The position numbers and the translations under genes are program-made. DNA of 64,000 bases from contig OY756957.1 in the NCBI GenBank assembly GCA_963580455.1, forward strand, positions 26,752,501-26,816,500. Reading direction: 5' to 3'. The DNA is from Euonymus europaeus (Eukaryota; Streptophyta; Magnoliopsida; Celastrales; Celastraceae). Below are positions 32,547 to 44,473 of the stretch, one piece after another. Below the pieces are notes generated by a model. That model saw nothing but the letters and a program-made list of their open reading frames with translations. It did no database searches and was not told the DNA's origin. Numbering within the stretch: position 1 is the first letter of the stretch; each line of letters starts with the position of its first letter.

Positions 32547-34199
32547 AGGTCGTGTTGTTTGTTGTTTATTCTGATTTTAATATTTTCTCTTGGGTTTTAT
32601 GGAGCCTAGGTCTTTTGAGATTGGATTCGAGGCATACAATGGCTAGTTATTTAAAGCTCATGCATGTCAACCTTCAAGTAGATCAGGTTATACGCAAAGA
32701 TATATTGTGATGTCTAACCACATCAAATAAGGTATTACATTGATAGAGAAAGACAAATTATTGATAGAAACAAATTTCTTATATAACTTATTAACTCATG
32801 CTCAATTCTATTGGAAACTCCATTCATTCCTAGCAACTTAGAAATGCATGAGAAGAGATGTCATGGATAAAGGTGGAGATTGAAAGATCCTTTAAATATT
32901 TTTCTCCATTAGTTACAATCTTATTCTCAAGTAGTTTTAAAAGAATGGACATTTCAATTCCATTGCTATTTACAAAGAAGTAAATCATAGCATAGCTAAA
33001 GTCATTCAAGATTATAAACCTTCCAATAGGACCTTTAAAAAACGTCTAGAGATGCAGGAGAAACTCGGGTAAGGGTAGCTTGTTTGGGAGGACTGTTAGG
33101 CGCCGACGAAACGGAGTTCCGGTGAATCATAACCTCTGTTTCGTCTCAAACTATATATGATTCTGTGGCAGGTCACCTTACTTTCTTAGCCTATCTCGAA
33201 CATACCAAATTAACCAATGCAATCCGTCGTACCTCTCTCTCTGAGACTCTGTGTGAGTGTGTGTGTTTCAAGCTCTGAACTTTACCCGAAACCCATTCAA
33301 TGGAGCTTCGTCTCTTCTCCTTTCAATCGATGTATTAGAGAGGGAATCATGGATAGAGAGCGTTTTTATGTGTGTTGTGGCAAAACCAGGTGAAGCAATA
33401 GCAAATACGCCGGAGGGAGCAAAGATGTCATGCTTGCTATCGCAGTTCAAGTGCCAACCACACACAATTAAATGACCCTGAAACCATAATGACTTGAATT
33501 CATTTTATGTTGCATGTTCATGTCAACCCCATTTTAATTCACTACTGATACTGCCCAAAAAGTTCATTATTCATGCACGGATAATTCCAAAAGAATTACT
33601 GCAATAATCTGAATTGAATTATTCTCTTTCAAGAATTTAGTTTCAAATTGAGAAATAGAAATGTGAAATAAAACGAAAAGCGTGAAATGGAACGGAAAGT
33701 ATCAGGCGTAACAAAAAATAACACACTTGCTAGACATGATTGTCGATGTTAAAAGGGTAAAAAGTTAATGAGGAAGAAATAATGTACGAAAGATTTGTAT
33801 TTTTTGTATTGAGAGACGTGTATATAAATAAATATGTGAGAACAAATTTTTTCAGAATTCAATAGAAAAGTTAATGTGACATATCCATTACATTTGCTGT
33901 AATTATATGCAACGGTGAAATCTCTCGGTGACAACCGGGTCGGGTTGATCGGGTTTTCACTATTTAAGTGCCGACTAGGCGACTATAACATGCCTTTGAG
34001 TACACTCATTTTTCTATATATTTTTCTCTTTTGCATAAATGTCGCTTTGCCTTTGTGGGTCGGAGACTCGCACGAAATCCAAGTCGAGCTGTTTCTGCAA
34101 TCAGAATCAAACGAAAGTGAGGCAAAGTTTTGACGCCAAATCTATATTTGAATTGCTTGGTTTGCATCGAAGTTGTTCGAGTTGCGGAGACAATCAAGT

Positions 34200-36613
34200 A
34201 TGCCTCCAAAGCAGCAAGGGAAATCAAAGGCCGATGTGGCGAAGAAGCAGAAGGTTGTTGAAGACAAGACCTTCGGACTTAAAAACAAAAATAAGAGCAA
34301 GAATGTCCAGAAATATGTTCAGAATCTACAACAATCGGTTCAGCCAAAGCCCGACCCCTCTAAAGTCGCCGTCAAGGTTGCTTCTTCGCTTCCCTACCCA
34401 ATGTTTTTATGTTTTATTTGTTCGCCTGTGTTTGATTCGTTTACTTCAAATGTCAGTGTTGCATAGAATCCAAATAGTGGTTTTTGAGGCTTAGAAGTTA
34501 GAAGATGATGATGATACATTATATGGGATGATTTGCAGAGAATAATAGAAAACCATGAATAAGTATTTAATTGTAAAGGTTCATGAAACAAAACTTGGTT
34601 TGAAAATTTTTGTCTTTTGTTATTTGTGATTCTCTTAGACTTGAAAGGGAGGCTGACTATGTTTGATGGACAGAAAAAGAAAGAGGAAGAGAAAGCGAGA
34701 GAGAAGGAGCTGAATGATTTGTTCAAGGTTGCTGTTAGTCAGCCAAAAGTACCAGTCGGTCTGTACCATTCGCATTATAAACAAATTTTCTTTTGTTTCT
34801 TGGATATTATTATAGATGGGTAGATGATACGTATCACGGAAAAATGGGATATTGGATAGGTGTTGATCCCAAGTCTATATTATGCGAGTTTTTCAAGGCG
34901 GGACAGTGTACTAAGGGCTTTAAATGCAAGTTCTCACACGATCTCAATGTTCAAAGAAAGGGTGAGAAGATTGATATTTACAGTGATAAGCGTGACCAAG
35001 GTAATTGAACAGACACATGGTTTATGTTATGTATCATGTGGATTCTTCTCGTTTTCATTGATATGTTATTTGGTATGGTTTACTGGTTATATCTTGTCTT
35101 GCTTCAACTTTATTTGCCTTTTGTTATTTGCGATTTTGATATCAGAAGAAACAATGGAAGATTGGGATCAAGAAACGCTAGAAAAGGTTGTGGAGTCGAA
35201 GAAGAATGAGTATAACCAGAACAAGCCAACTGACATAGTATGTTTCCCTTTTCATTTGAATTCCATCAAGTGGTATGTTATATAAATACATACTGTGTCG
35301 TTATTTATTGTGAATTTGGCATTTGGAGATGTCTGTCATACACTTTTATGGCCTTTTTTGTATTTTTTTTGGTCAGCTCTTCCAATTTTTATACAAATAT
35401 CAAGCCTTTCTGTCTGTTGACAAGCAAATGAGATATCTCGTTTTGACACCTTGCTATGATATCGGAAGATCCAAGGCACCCTTGATGCAAGGGTCACCGC
35501 TTATTAAAAGATGCATTTAGGAAAGCAAAATAAGAACTAGTCATGCCAGTGTGAAGTATGATAGCTAGCATTCTTTTTTAAACGTAGTTTTGGGGATAAA
35601 ATTTGGAGGATATAGGAAACTTTGCTGGAATAGTTATCTTGTTCAAGGCTCCATAGTCCACACACATTCTCCAGCCCTCATCCTCTTTCTTGACTAAAAT
35701 AACAGGACTAGAATATGGGCTGCGGCTAGGCGTTTTCTTCTCATTGTAAGTCTCTTTTTCTTTAATTATAAGAATACACAGATCTCCATTACTGCTCTTT
35801 GCTGTTTTCTCAAGTTTTTGTTATTGTGAGGGTTACAATATCTTATCAGAGGAGTCTTTCTTTTCTAGTGCAGTACATGGTGCTTGCCGCAGAGTCTAAC
35901 TCTACGTATTTTTCTCCTTGCAGCAACTTTTTCTCTAAGTTTCTATTATCTTTCAATTGATTATCACAATTCAATGATTTTTATTTAGGAGGAGGAATGA
36001 GATTTGGAGTGCCAAAGTGTGCCAGCCATTAAACTTTTTCATGGTCATGGACCCTCTGGAATGGCAAAGATGGCTTATGGAATTTTTTGATGTTGGATAG
36101 CTGCAATTTTTTCATTCAAAGTGTTAGGAGTGTGGATAATCATGTCATATGTGATATGATGCTGGATGCACCACTGTTAGTTGTGTCATGGGGGCCTAGA
36201 ATGTCAACAGCATTTTTGGCAAATTAGAGTTCTTTCTAATCATGGATCACTATCAAATATAGTTTGAGAATTGAATACATGTAGTAAATTTGCACTGATT
36301 TTCTCATAGACTCGTGTAGCCGATGCTAAACTTTTGGGATAAAGACTTGGATGATGATGATGATTGATCATTGAATACAGTTTGAGAATGACACTATAGC
36401 TTTCTGGATGTTCGCAAGCTATGCAGGATAGCTGAAATTCCAGGGTGAAGGTCTCCGAGCAATGTATTCTGGGTAGTTTGCAGAAAAAATGGGATTTAAT
36501 CATCTTTAGCGGTTGACCATCAGTGACTATTCTTTCTATGTTCAAACCAGTTCAACATTGCGTTTAAAATTTCCCTTGGCCCTAATTCTTTTTAAGATAA
36601 ACCCGTCTGTTGA

Positions 36614-36646
<33 letters not shown>

Positions 36647-38527
36647 CTGATCTTTTTATTTAATTATAGGTGTGCAAATACTTCTTGGAAGCAGTTGAAA
36701 AGAAACAATATGGCTGGTTTTGGGCTTGCCCTAATGGTGGCCAAAGTTGCCACTATAGACATGCTCTTCCTCCAGGATATGTTTTAAAATCTCAAATGAA
36801 GGCTCTGCTTGAGGAAGAGACTAACAAAAAACCCATTGAAGAAGAGATTGAAGAGCAGGTTTTCTTTAATTCTGCAACCCCAAATGTTTTGTGAATTAAG
36901 ATTAATTAGTTCATGCGAAACTCCGCCATCCTTCCTCCCGTTATTTCTTTGGTCTCATCAGTTCTTACAACTATTTCTATTGTATTTATTTTAGCGTGCA
37001 AAAGTAACCACCACTACCCCAATGACTCCTGAACTGTTCATGCAATGGAAAAAGAAAAAGGTGGAAGAAAGAGAAGCTGGCTTGGCTGCACAACAAGCAG
37101 AGAGGGCTAAGAATGACCGCATGAGGTATCTACTTATTTATTGGCTGTCTGTTGAATTTTAACATATTGAACATTGTGTTTATTGTTTTTCTATTTATAT
37201 ATTTATATCAGTGGTCGGGAGTTGTTCCTGTCGGATGCAAGCTGGTTTGTGGATGATGCTGAGGCCTATGAAAAGTATCACCGAGGAGGAGATCCTGAGG
37301 ACTCAGAGCAGAAGGTAACTCTCCTTAATTTTTGCATATGGTTTCTTAACTGTCCGTTGAAATTTTCCAGTCGATGGATTCGAGAATGTAGACAGGAAGG
37401 AAGGGCTTACTTCAGTATTATGTGTTGCACTGTTCTGCTTTGTATTTATTAGACATTAAATGAAATTTTGGAATTTCGATGACATCTAAAAACCTGATTT
37501 AACTCCTGAATTAGGTGTATGTACTCTATTTTATTTGCATGTTTATTGGACAACATATGATTATGTGATTGGAACCTCATTACCTTCATCACATCAATAT
37601 CCTCTGTGGCCTTATTCCCGGGAATCTTGTTATGTTTCAAATTAGAGATCAGGTTAACTCATGGAGGTTTTATAAGTTGGACACTCACAAATATGTCCAG
37701 AGTGTGTATGCTTGCACCCTTCTTCACATTCCAAATTGAAATTAAAAAGAAAAAAAATCTCGTAACTTGATACAAGATGCTTCCTCAGTTGCGATGGCCG
37801 CGATTTATCCCTTTTGGATTCCACTTATTTTTTCATATGATGTTCCTTTAACCTGTATTTTTTGCAATTGGCTGCAATATTATCTATATAATGTAAGCAT
37901 CGAGATCTAGAAATGTTTAGGTTCCAAATTCCAATAGCTTCAGATGCTGTTATTGACAATCGTGCATCAGAATTCAGTTGGCATGATGATATTAGGTTGC
38001 ATACATTGGGATGGAAATATATGAAGAGAATGAATGAATGGTTATTTTTTGTGTGCCCCTGGCGATGAGGGTTCAGTCTAATGGCTTTAGATGCATCGTT
38101 TGATGTAGACAAGTAACATTGTCCTTTTTTAAAGACTATCATCATCTGTTTCTTCAAAGTTCAGACGGTATGTATACAACTAAAAATTTGCGGATGATGG
38201 CAAGGCTTGAAAACAAAAAACTTTGAATATCTTTTTTTTGGTCCTTTCTGGCTTGGTTAATGATGACCTTTTGGTGTCTTTACATTTTGTTCGGGGCTTT
38301 GTGGTCTCAGTTTTTATTGATTTCAATTTCAGGTCAAAGGCAATTCAGCAGCAGAAGGAGCAAGCACTTCAAGTGCTGTGGCTGATTCTGAAGGGGCCCA
38401 ACTTGAAGATGATGAAGTGGATGATGACCTTGACGAGCTGGATATGGATGAGTTGAACGAGCTCGAAGCCAGTTTATCAAAAACATCTATTCAAATTTCT
38501 GAGCCAGGCGTCGGGGCTTCAACTTAA
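34200..38527 (+). CDS. CCCH zinc-finger protein, AtC3H21 / DFRP1 (ZC3H15) type, 370 aa
   Basis: Eukaryotic relatives (DFRP1/ZC3H15, yeast Tma46) bind and stabilise the translation-linked GTPase DRG1 and associate with polysomes. Eight exons: 34200-34376, 34674-34758, 34860-35000, 35146-35237, 36670-36858, 36995-37125, 37212-37314, 38333-38527; GT-AG, phases agree. The start [20 protein letters not shown] leads a Lys-rich region ([17 protein letters not shown]). Zinc finger 1 is C96-X7-C104-X5-C110-X3-H114; finger 2 is the unusual long form C167-X17-C185-X6-C192-X3-H196 followed by [19 protein letters not shown]. Then comes a DFRP-like stretch ([20 protein letters not shown]) and an acidic C-terminus ([20 protein letters not shown]). 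The match to remembered At2g20280 (AtC3H21) is close along the full length. Intron 4 carries a Gypsy reverse-transcriptase fragment and an AT microsatellite. Confidence 0.95.
35590..35735 (-). mobile_element. Ty3/Gypsy reverse-transcriptase fragment in a C3H21-like intron
   Basis: Read on the minus strand, the segment translates [20 protein letters not shown] followed by [17 protein letters not shown], which is the N-terminal part of a Ty3/Gypsy RT (typically [27 protein letters not shown]). Only about 45 codons survive; no LTRs, YxDD motif or integrase were found around it. It lies antisense to the host gene in the 1.4-kb intron 4. Confidence 0.8.
36614..36639. repeat. (AT)n microsatellite
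   Basis: About 13 AT units in the same intron, 30 bases before the acceptor of exon 36670-36858. Confidence 0.9.
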
Positions 38528-40494
38528 AAGAGAGATTGCGTCAGTCCACCGTATATTTGATGAAGTATGTATACGGCTTCTATTAATAATCTTGTAGATC
38601 GATCAGAGGTCCTATTTGTACTTTCTTGTTTATGTTTTCATCATTGTAGTCAAAAGTGAAAAGCGCACTGAAGCGCAAAGGTCACCTATCGTCTCATGGC
38701 AAGACGCTCGCCTAGGCCACGCCTTGCTTCTCATGCTTCCCTTACCAAACAATATTTGTACACTTGTTCCATATTCTGGAGCTCAGCCCATATTTACAAT
38801 ATATGTACAGAACTTCTCTTATGCGGACGCCCACAACTTATATTAACTCGGGGACTTCAATCTCAGTCCATAACTTATATTAACTCGCCGACTTAAATCT
38901 CAGTCAGTGGATCTAACTAATGACAGAGAACAATTTTTATTTATTTGTCAACATTTAATTCATTCTGCATCTCTGACCTATTTAGCTCTTCTCAAACCAG
39001 TTTCACACACAACAGCGATTCCCCGACTGACAATGGTGCTTCTCTTCTTCCTCCTTCGAACCCATCTCGCCTTCCTCGAGCCTTCGAACTCATTTAAAAA
39101 ATTTCTTCCAACTGCGATTCTCGTTCCATAGGGTGCGAAGAAGATCATTACTGAGTCATAGCCATGCTGAGATTACAGGGAGACATTGATAGCCATGTCA
39201 CAATATTTGATACTAGTATTTCATTGATCAATATTCGTGGACTATCCTTGACACCTACAATATTATTATTAATAAGGCGATAACCACCATTGACATGTAC
39301 TTGTCTGTTGTTGAGTACTTGAGTTTTGACTGGTTTTCTTTTTTTGACAATCTGACTCTTACTTGAACAATACCAGCAAGGCAGTGCAGCGTCATGGTCG
39401 TTGGCTTTTTTTCCCCTTCCTTCTATACTATATATTTCTTCAAAGCTTCATGGGGCAAGTAATTAAAATTCACTGGTTAAATGAACTGAGTTGAACTACA
39501 AGTTGTTAGGGTCAGACTGAAATTTTTTCTTCATGCAGATTGAGTTTTGAGTAAACTCAACTCAGATGATTTTCAGTTTTGACTTTTGAGTTTGAAGTTT
39601 TTCTCATATTTTAGCCAAGTTGACATTAATTTATTTGAGGCCTAGTATTATAATGGTATATCTTTATAGAAGAGTACAATATTTCCCTGATTCCCTTTCT
39701 ATTAAGAGGAGGATTTAACACCCTTCCTTTCTGATGATATACAGAAAAGAAATTGTGAGACTCAAATTCACTTTTTCAGATTTGAGATTAAAATGACATA
39801 AAAAATCTGAAATAAAAAATCTGAATCGTTGAACATAAATTCAAAATATTTTTTTTTTTTTACAGCATATTTGATTTTTGTTTGACACAAATATATATCA
39901 TTAGATTCGTAATCCGATCAAAATATAATCATAATTTAAAAAAAAAAACTATTTTTAGTTGTGGGCATGAAGCCATGAAGCTTCAAGCTTTAAAGAAAAC
40001 TAGAAAAAAAAAACCTGGAACTCAAATAAAGGCGGATTTGGAATTTTAAAAAACAACAAAAGTTTATTGGATTATACACAACTAGACAACAACATGCAAT
40101 GAAAGAGTCAGAAGTTTTACACCCTAACACCAAAAAATGCCCATCTGTGAAAAATGGACAAGAAATGGAAAAAGTACCAGTCTGCTTCCCAAGAAACAAA
40201 AAGGAAAAAAAAAAAAAAAAGGGAGGAAGAAAGGAGCAAAATTTCTGACCCATATGTAACTAAAAAAGACCATCTAGGTATAACCAGCACAATACCCTCT
40301 TTGCCTTCAATTGCTTATGAAGAATAAGCTGGCAATCTTCTCAGTCTCAAACCCTAAATTTCCACCTTTTAACAGAAGAACATAACAAACTCCACAAAGC
40401 TTAATCAGTGAATGAATTGAATCAAGCTAAATTAAATCTTCATTAGGTGTTTGTATATCTCATCTGGGTAATTACTTTCTTTTTCGAATTCCCA
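38528..40494. other. Intergenic space between C3H21-like and microprotein genes
   Basis: Holds the zinc-finger gene's 3' UTR, a 37-bp tandem repeat and AT-rich DNA, then the presumed 3' UTR of the microprotein gene from about 40000. The open frames here have no known motif. Confidence 0.6.
38835..38908. repeat. Tandem duplication, 37-bp unit, two copies
   Basis: AACTTATATTAACTCG..GACTT.AATCTCAGTC occurs at 38835 and again at 38872 with a few substitutions. Confidence 0.85.
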
Positions 40495-40659
40495 TCAGAA
40501 AGTGTCATTGGAAACTCTCATCTTCTTTACAAGTCCAGCCACTGCATTCTTCACCTTGTTCGCCAACTCTCTGAAAATCCTGGCCTTAACTTGACCTCTC
40601 CGAGGAGGAAGTCTTATGTCTGCCATTTTCTGAGACTTATGATGGTCTCCAGTTTCCAT
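40495..40659 (-). CDS. Basic 54-aa plant microprotein, function unknown
   Basis: A single-exon reading frame: METGDHHKSQKMADIRLPPR, then RGQVKARIFRELANKVKNAV, ending AGLVKKMRVSNDTF. Its core PPRRGQVKARIFRELA resembles, from memory, a group of small uncharacterised plant proteins with PPRRGQ(I/V)KARIF; no function is known to me. It is strongly basic (Lys/Arg-rich) with a likely amphipathic helix after RIF, and has no signal peptide. A TATA box lies about 155 bases upstream on the coding strand and an intron or long leader may separate it from the start. The second Met (residue 12) is an alternative start. It was identified by reading the minus strand, as the frame is short; real-gene status rests on the conserved core and the promoter. 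Confidence 0.7.
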   Translation of the reverse strand: METGDHHKSQKMADIRLPPRRGQVKARIFRELANKVKNAVAGLVKKMRVSNDTF

Positions 40660-40811
40660 TGCTTTTAATTAATGGCTTGCAGGTAAAAGAAACACAACTA
40701 CCTCTACCTGGGAAACAGAGAGAGAAAGATTCTGAAAGTCACTGAAAACTAAAGAATATGTAAAACTGTAAAAGAAGAATAGCGGGGGGAGAGACTGGTC
40801 ACTGGTTGGGT

Positions 40812-40821
40812 CTATATATAA
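40812..40821 (-). promoter_or_regulatory. TATA box for the 54-aa microprotein gene
   Basis: Minus strand reads GCATTATATATAGACCC. The TATATATA core is well placed for a transcript starting near 40785 and running leftward into the microprotein frame. Confidence 0.6.
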
Positions 40822-40993
40822 TGCTTTGGCTGCACCAACTCTGATTAGTCGAAGGATTTCACACGGTGTGAATAGAATGACTTAAAAAGATTGGGAATGA
40901 TCTTGTCGGTCAGAGTCAGACTAACTAGGAAGACCTACATCAAAAGCTATTTTTAATCAATTTCTTGGAAACCAGGTTTACATCACTCACCAC

Positions 40994-41276
40994 TAAGGTT
41001 TTGAAAATCAGATCGATTATCGAATCGAAAAATTCTTCCATTTAAGATTCAATCGCGATTCAATAAAATAAAATATGTGTCATAACTTAATGATAAAGTT
41101 TTTGTCTTAATATTAGGAGGTCATGTGTTCAAAACCTTGTAATTAAAACTTAAAGATCTAGTTCATTGAGACCGGCCGATTCTACCGGTTGAACTGGTTC
41201 ACAAAAAAATCGGTTCAAAAATTGCTCGATTCATGTGGGTGTGATCGGACCAATCGGTCCGGTTCTGACAACCTTG
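40994..41276. mobile_element. Small non-autonomous element with 8-bp target duplication
   Basis: 283 bp flanked by perfect 8-bp repeats CTCACCAC (40986-40993 and 41277-41284). The ends are imperfectly inverted: TAAGGTTTTGAAAAT at the left and CAAGGTTGTCAGAACC read inward from the right. The duplication size fits hAT-type MITEs. The interior also has A-box-like (CATAACTTAATGATAAAG) and B-box-like (GTGTTCAAAACC) pieces, so a SINE insertion or composite origin is possible. Confidence 0.6.
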
Positions 41277-42333
41277 CTCACCACCCATTAGAGAGAGAAT
41301 GATACTACATACACACACATGCACGTGCAATTCTTTCGTAATCACTACAACAGATAACTCAGAGAAAGCGTAGGGTTGTTAAAAGGTCGCGTCTTTAATC
41401 TTTCCAACCATTTTCATAGTGAACACTCCCTCCCACTTGTACGTGGGTCGGACAATTCGATCAAAAAGCGCAATAAAAAGATAAAATATATCTAAGAAAC
41501 GGATGGAACACGTAATGACGACTCCGATATCATGTTAAACTTGGCTTCCACAAAACAAACACATCCTAATCAGTCGCCAAAAGCTGTATGGAAGGGGAAA
41601 AAAAGGATTGAAGAAAAAGGTGTCCTTCCAAGTAAATGGTAGGTTCATGCATGCACCTGAGACTTTTGAGTCAACTATACATTTATAGAAAATTACCATG
41701 AAATCTGTGATTGAACTATCACCAAAGATCGCACACTATCCAGTCCACATATCCCTTGATAATGGGAATGTTGAATTCAAAAGGATGAAAGTCTTTCATG
41801 CATATAATCAAACACGTGCAAAAAGATAGTACACTAATTAAAGCAGGTCAATCAATAATATTCTTAAAAGCTTTGGATCAAAAGGAAAAACCTACGGTCT
41901 TCCAGATAAGAGATAAATGAGGACAGTTGCAACTTGCCATTGACCCATGAGCCTGACCTTCAAACACTTTCCGTTAATTTTAGTTTCCATATCAATCTAT
42001 CTATACTATACAAAATTGTTGAAGCAATATTTTGTTTCAACATCACTTTAACACGTGGATCACTTTAACATCGTCACGTGAAATTTCTATAACAAATAAT
42101 GAATGAATATAGGGTTAGTCATGCATCTGATTCATGGTGGGTTCATGAATCTACCTCTTCATTGGATATAAATTATTGGGGTCTTCCCTCACTTTAATTT
42201 GAAAAAAATAAAACATCATATCTAAGCCCTGTATATAGAGTAATAAAATAGTCGGAGAGATGGTCGTGAACCATGATTCTGAACCATGAAAAAGGATGGG
42301 TGAGAGAGAGCGTGCGATGAATCAGTGGATCTA

Positions 42334-42614
42334 AAGTATATAAGATTGTTGACTTTGGCAGCGGAACACTACTAGGCTATTGCAAAAGATGGTTTGACTC
42401 ACTGAAGTTTCTCTCTTCAATTGTCAATGTTATTTCTTTACTTTTTGGTTGCTTCTGTGTGGTGCATACGGGAAGTATATAAGATTGTTGACTTTGGCAG
42501 CGGAACACTACTAGGCTATTGCAAAAGATGGTTTGACTCACTGAAGTTTCTCTCTTCAATTGTCAATGTTATTTCTTTACTTTTTGGTTGCTTCTGTGTG
42601 GTGCATACGGGAAG
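42334..42614. repeat. Perfect 139-bp tandem duplication
   Basis: The segment starting AAGTATATAAGATTGTTGAC at 42334 repeats at 42473 without a single mismatch through GTGCATACGGGAAG (42462-42475 and 42601-42614). It is not low complexity. No gene is associated. Confidence 0.95.
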
Positions 42615-42981
42615 AAATATTTTTGGAGCATATGTTTATAAGGTATTCTCATTCATTTTTTTGTTGTATATGCATTCTCAATAATTTATATACAAATTAT
42701 TAAAGTCGTGATTGAAAGGTAAAATTTAAGGATTTATTATTATATATGATTTTGTAGTAGAAAGGAAACGATTCTCCAAATTTTTTTTTTTTTATCAAGA
42801 TCTTCAAATATTTAGATATATATTCATACAATCAATTAATTCCTGTGACGTAGCCACGGTTTCAATGCTAGTTAATTCATATTTCTATTGCACAACCTTT
42901 TATTGAGTTTTCAAAAAAACTTGTACTTTGTTATATAAAATATATCAATATCTATAGGCAAATATTAGTATCAATATAAAT

Positions 42982-43074
42982 CCCGAGTAGTTCAATTGAC
43001 GAGTTGAGTCATATGTAACACTATCAAACTCCGAGTTCGGACCCTATCCCCTTCCTTTATTTAAATATCATTGT
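42982..43074 (+). mobile_element. Short tRNA-derived SINE with perfect target duplication
   Basis: 93 bp with an A-box-like GAGTAGTTCAATTGACGAG and a B-box-like CCGAGTTCGGACCC, then a T-rich end. It is bounded by perfect 10-bp direct repeats TCAATATAAA (42972-42981 and 43075-43084). Confidence 0.65.
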
Positions 43075-43364
43075 CAATATAAACTAAAAAAAAAACATAA
43101 GCATATAATCGTTTTTGATTTATAATAAATGGATAAAACACATTTCACATAAATATGGAGATAAGATGAGAATTACTATATTTTGGATAAACTGGTATTC
43201 CTCGTTCCAAATTTCCAATTAGGACAAAATCCACGTATTTTCTCCCTAAATTAGCGGACGGTCCAGATCCCCATCAACAAAATCTTGAAAACCTGATGAA
43301 GGGCCCTGATTACGAGGGACCCATACATTGCCTTGATTCTCTGTGGGGAGGAATCTCCACGATG

Positions 43365-43480
43365 GCAGCTTCATTGTCGCTCTCGCGCACAGTGACTTGT
43401 GTACTTTCTCTGAAACAAAAAAATAAAATAAGATATTCATCTACGCAGCTTGATCTCGTACACTCACGGTCAATGCCGGT
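43365..43480 (+). other. Putative 5' leader exon of the large Ser/Arg-rich gene, with an upstream ORF
   Basis: Ends in a good donor, CAATGCCG|GTAAGT, at 43480. A later acceptor (CTGTGCTATAG before 43841, or TAG sites near 44387-44423) would join it to the coding exon at 44474. The leader has an ATG at 43362 in good context opening MAASLSLSRTVTCVLSLKQK and on, which is rich in Ser/basic residues and resembles an organelle transit peptide. It may be an upstream ORF or the first exon of a separate gene. Confidence 0.4.
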
Positions 43481-44473
43481 AAGTTACTGTACTTTTGAGC
43501 TTCGCGTTTCTGAATTGTTGGTGGATTAATGGGAATTCTTTGCCAATTCCGCGCAAAACCCTAGAATTCTTGCTGAAGTTAGGATTTCGAATTCTGTTTC
43601 TGGGTTCACTTGATTTTGCGAAGTTAATTGCTTTTCAACTAGGAACTAGTTATTCTCGTTTAAAATTTTACAATCCCAGTTACATTTTTACTGAATTTTG
43701 TGGGGTTCACATTTTTTCCTCTTCGAATTGGTGTAATTTGGCTCTTTTTTATTTTCTCGATCATGGTTTTTGAATTGTAGTTGTTTTTTGTAGTTCAGAA
43801 ATTCTTTGAATTATTTTCGACTGTGTTTTTCTGTGCTATAGCTGAAACGGAGTTGTTTGTGTTTGTCCGGGCGGGAAGTGATTTCGCTGTTGAATTTCTG
43901 TTTGATTGCTGAAAGAATGTAGTTTACAGTTGGAGGTTTTTTTGGTTACTATACGAAATTCTACAGTTGGAGGTTTTTTTGGTTTCATTAAACTTTGGCG
44001 ATTTTTGGACAGCAAGAAAGGGAGTAACTTTTGCATACTTTCGTTGATGTGACATTCACCATACTTGGATGGATTGCTTTTTCTTTTTTTTTCTTCAGAA
44101 ATTTGAAAGCTGTAATAAAAACGAGTGCTTCTTCTGTGTATTTCCTTGGTGGTTATGGTTTTCTTGGCTGCAAAAGAGGGAGTACGTTTGTTCCTAATAC
44201 ATTTTTGGACTTTCAGATAGTATTTTCTATTTTAATTTGGGTCCCAAATTCCCAATTGCCAGTTGAGTATGCTATTTTATAGTGAAAAGGAAAGGAGGTC
44301 TTGTTAATTTTTGCTCTTGTTCTTGTATAATGTGGCCTTGTTCTAATATGGCATGCATATAATTTTGTGGCTTGTCCAACTTGTAGCTGCTCTAGCAATT
44401 GTTACTTGTGTGCCCTAGCAATTTGCCGAGAGAGCCCTCTGTGGAAATGAGTTGGTGGAACTGGAGTTGATTA

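Larger units (their letters stand above)
30536..34199. other. Shared upstream region between divergent TON1 and C3H21-like genes
   Basis: 3.7 kb between two divergent starts. Next to TON1 is a GA-rich (coding strand) leader; next to the zinc-finger gene is its leader (about 34030-34199). Between them are a SINE-like segment (31130-31330), a tandem duplication (32357-32546) and AT-rich DNA. The open frames at 31666-31944 and 33257-33475 have no recognisable similarity. Confidence 0.6.
40660..44473. other. Intergenic space between microprotein and large Ser/Arg-rich gene
   Basis: Contains the microprotein promoter, a 283-bp repeat element with an 8-bp target duplication, a perfect 139-bp tandem duplication, a small SINE, and the putative 5' leader and leader intron of the large gene (from about 43300). 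Confidence 0.6.

Noticed and set aside
33257..33475. 72-codon ORF upstream of the C3H21-like gene
   Set aside because: No family-like motif on either strand, no splice structure joining it to the gene; probably chance.
36240..36545. 101-codon minus-strand ORF in a C3H21-like intron
   Set aside because: Lies wholly in an intron, no recognisable motif, and no similarity to the nearby Gypsy fragment.
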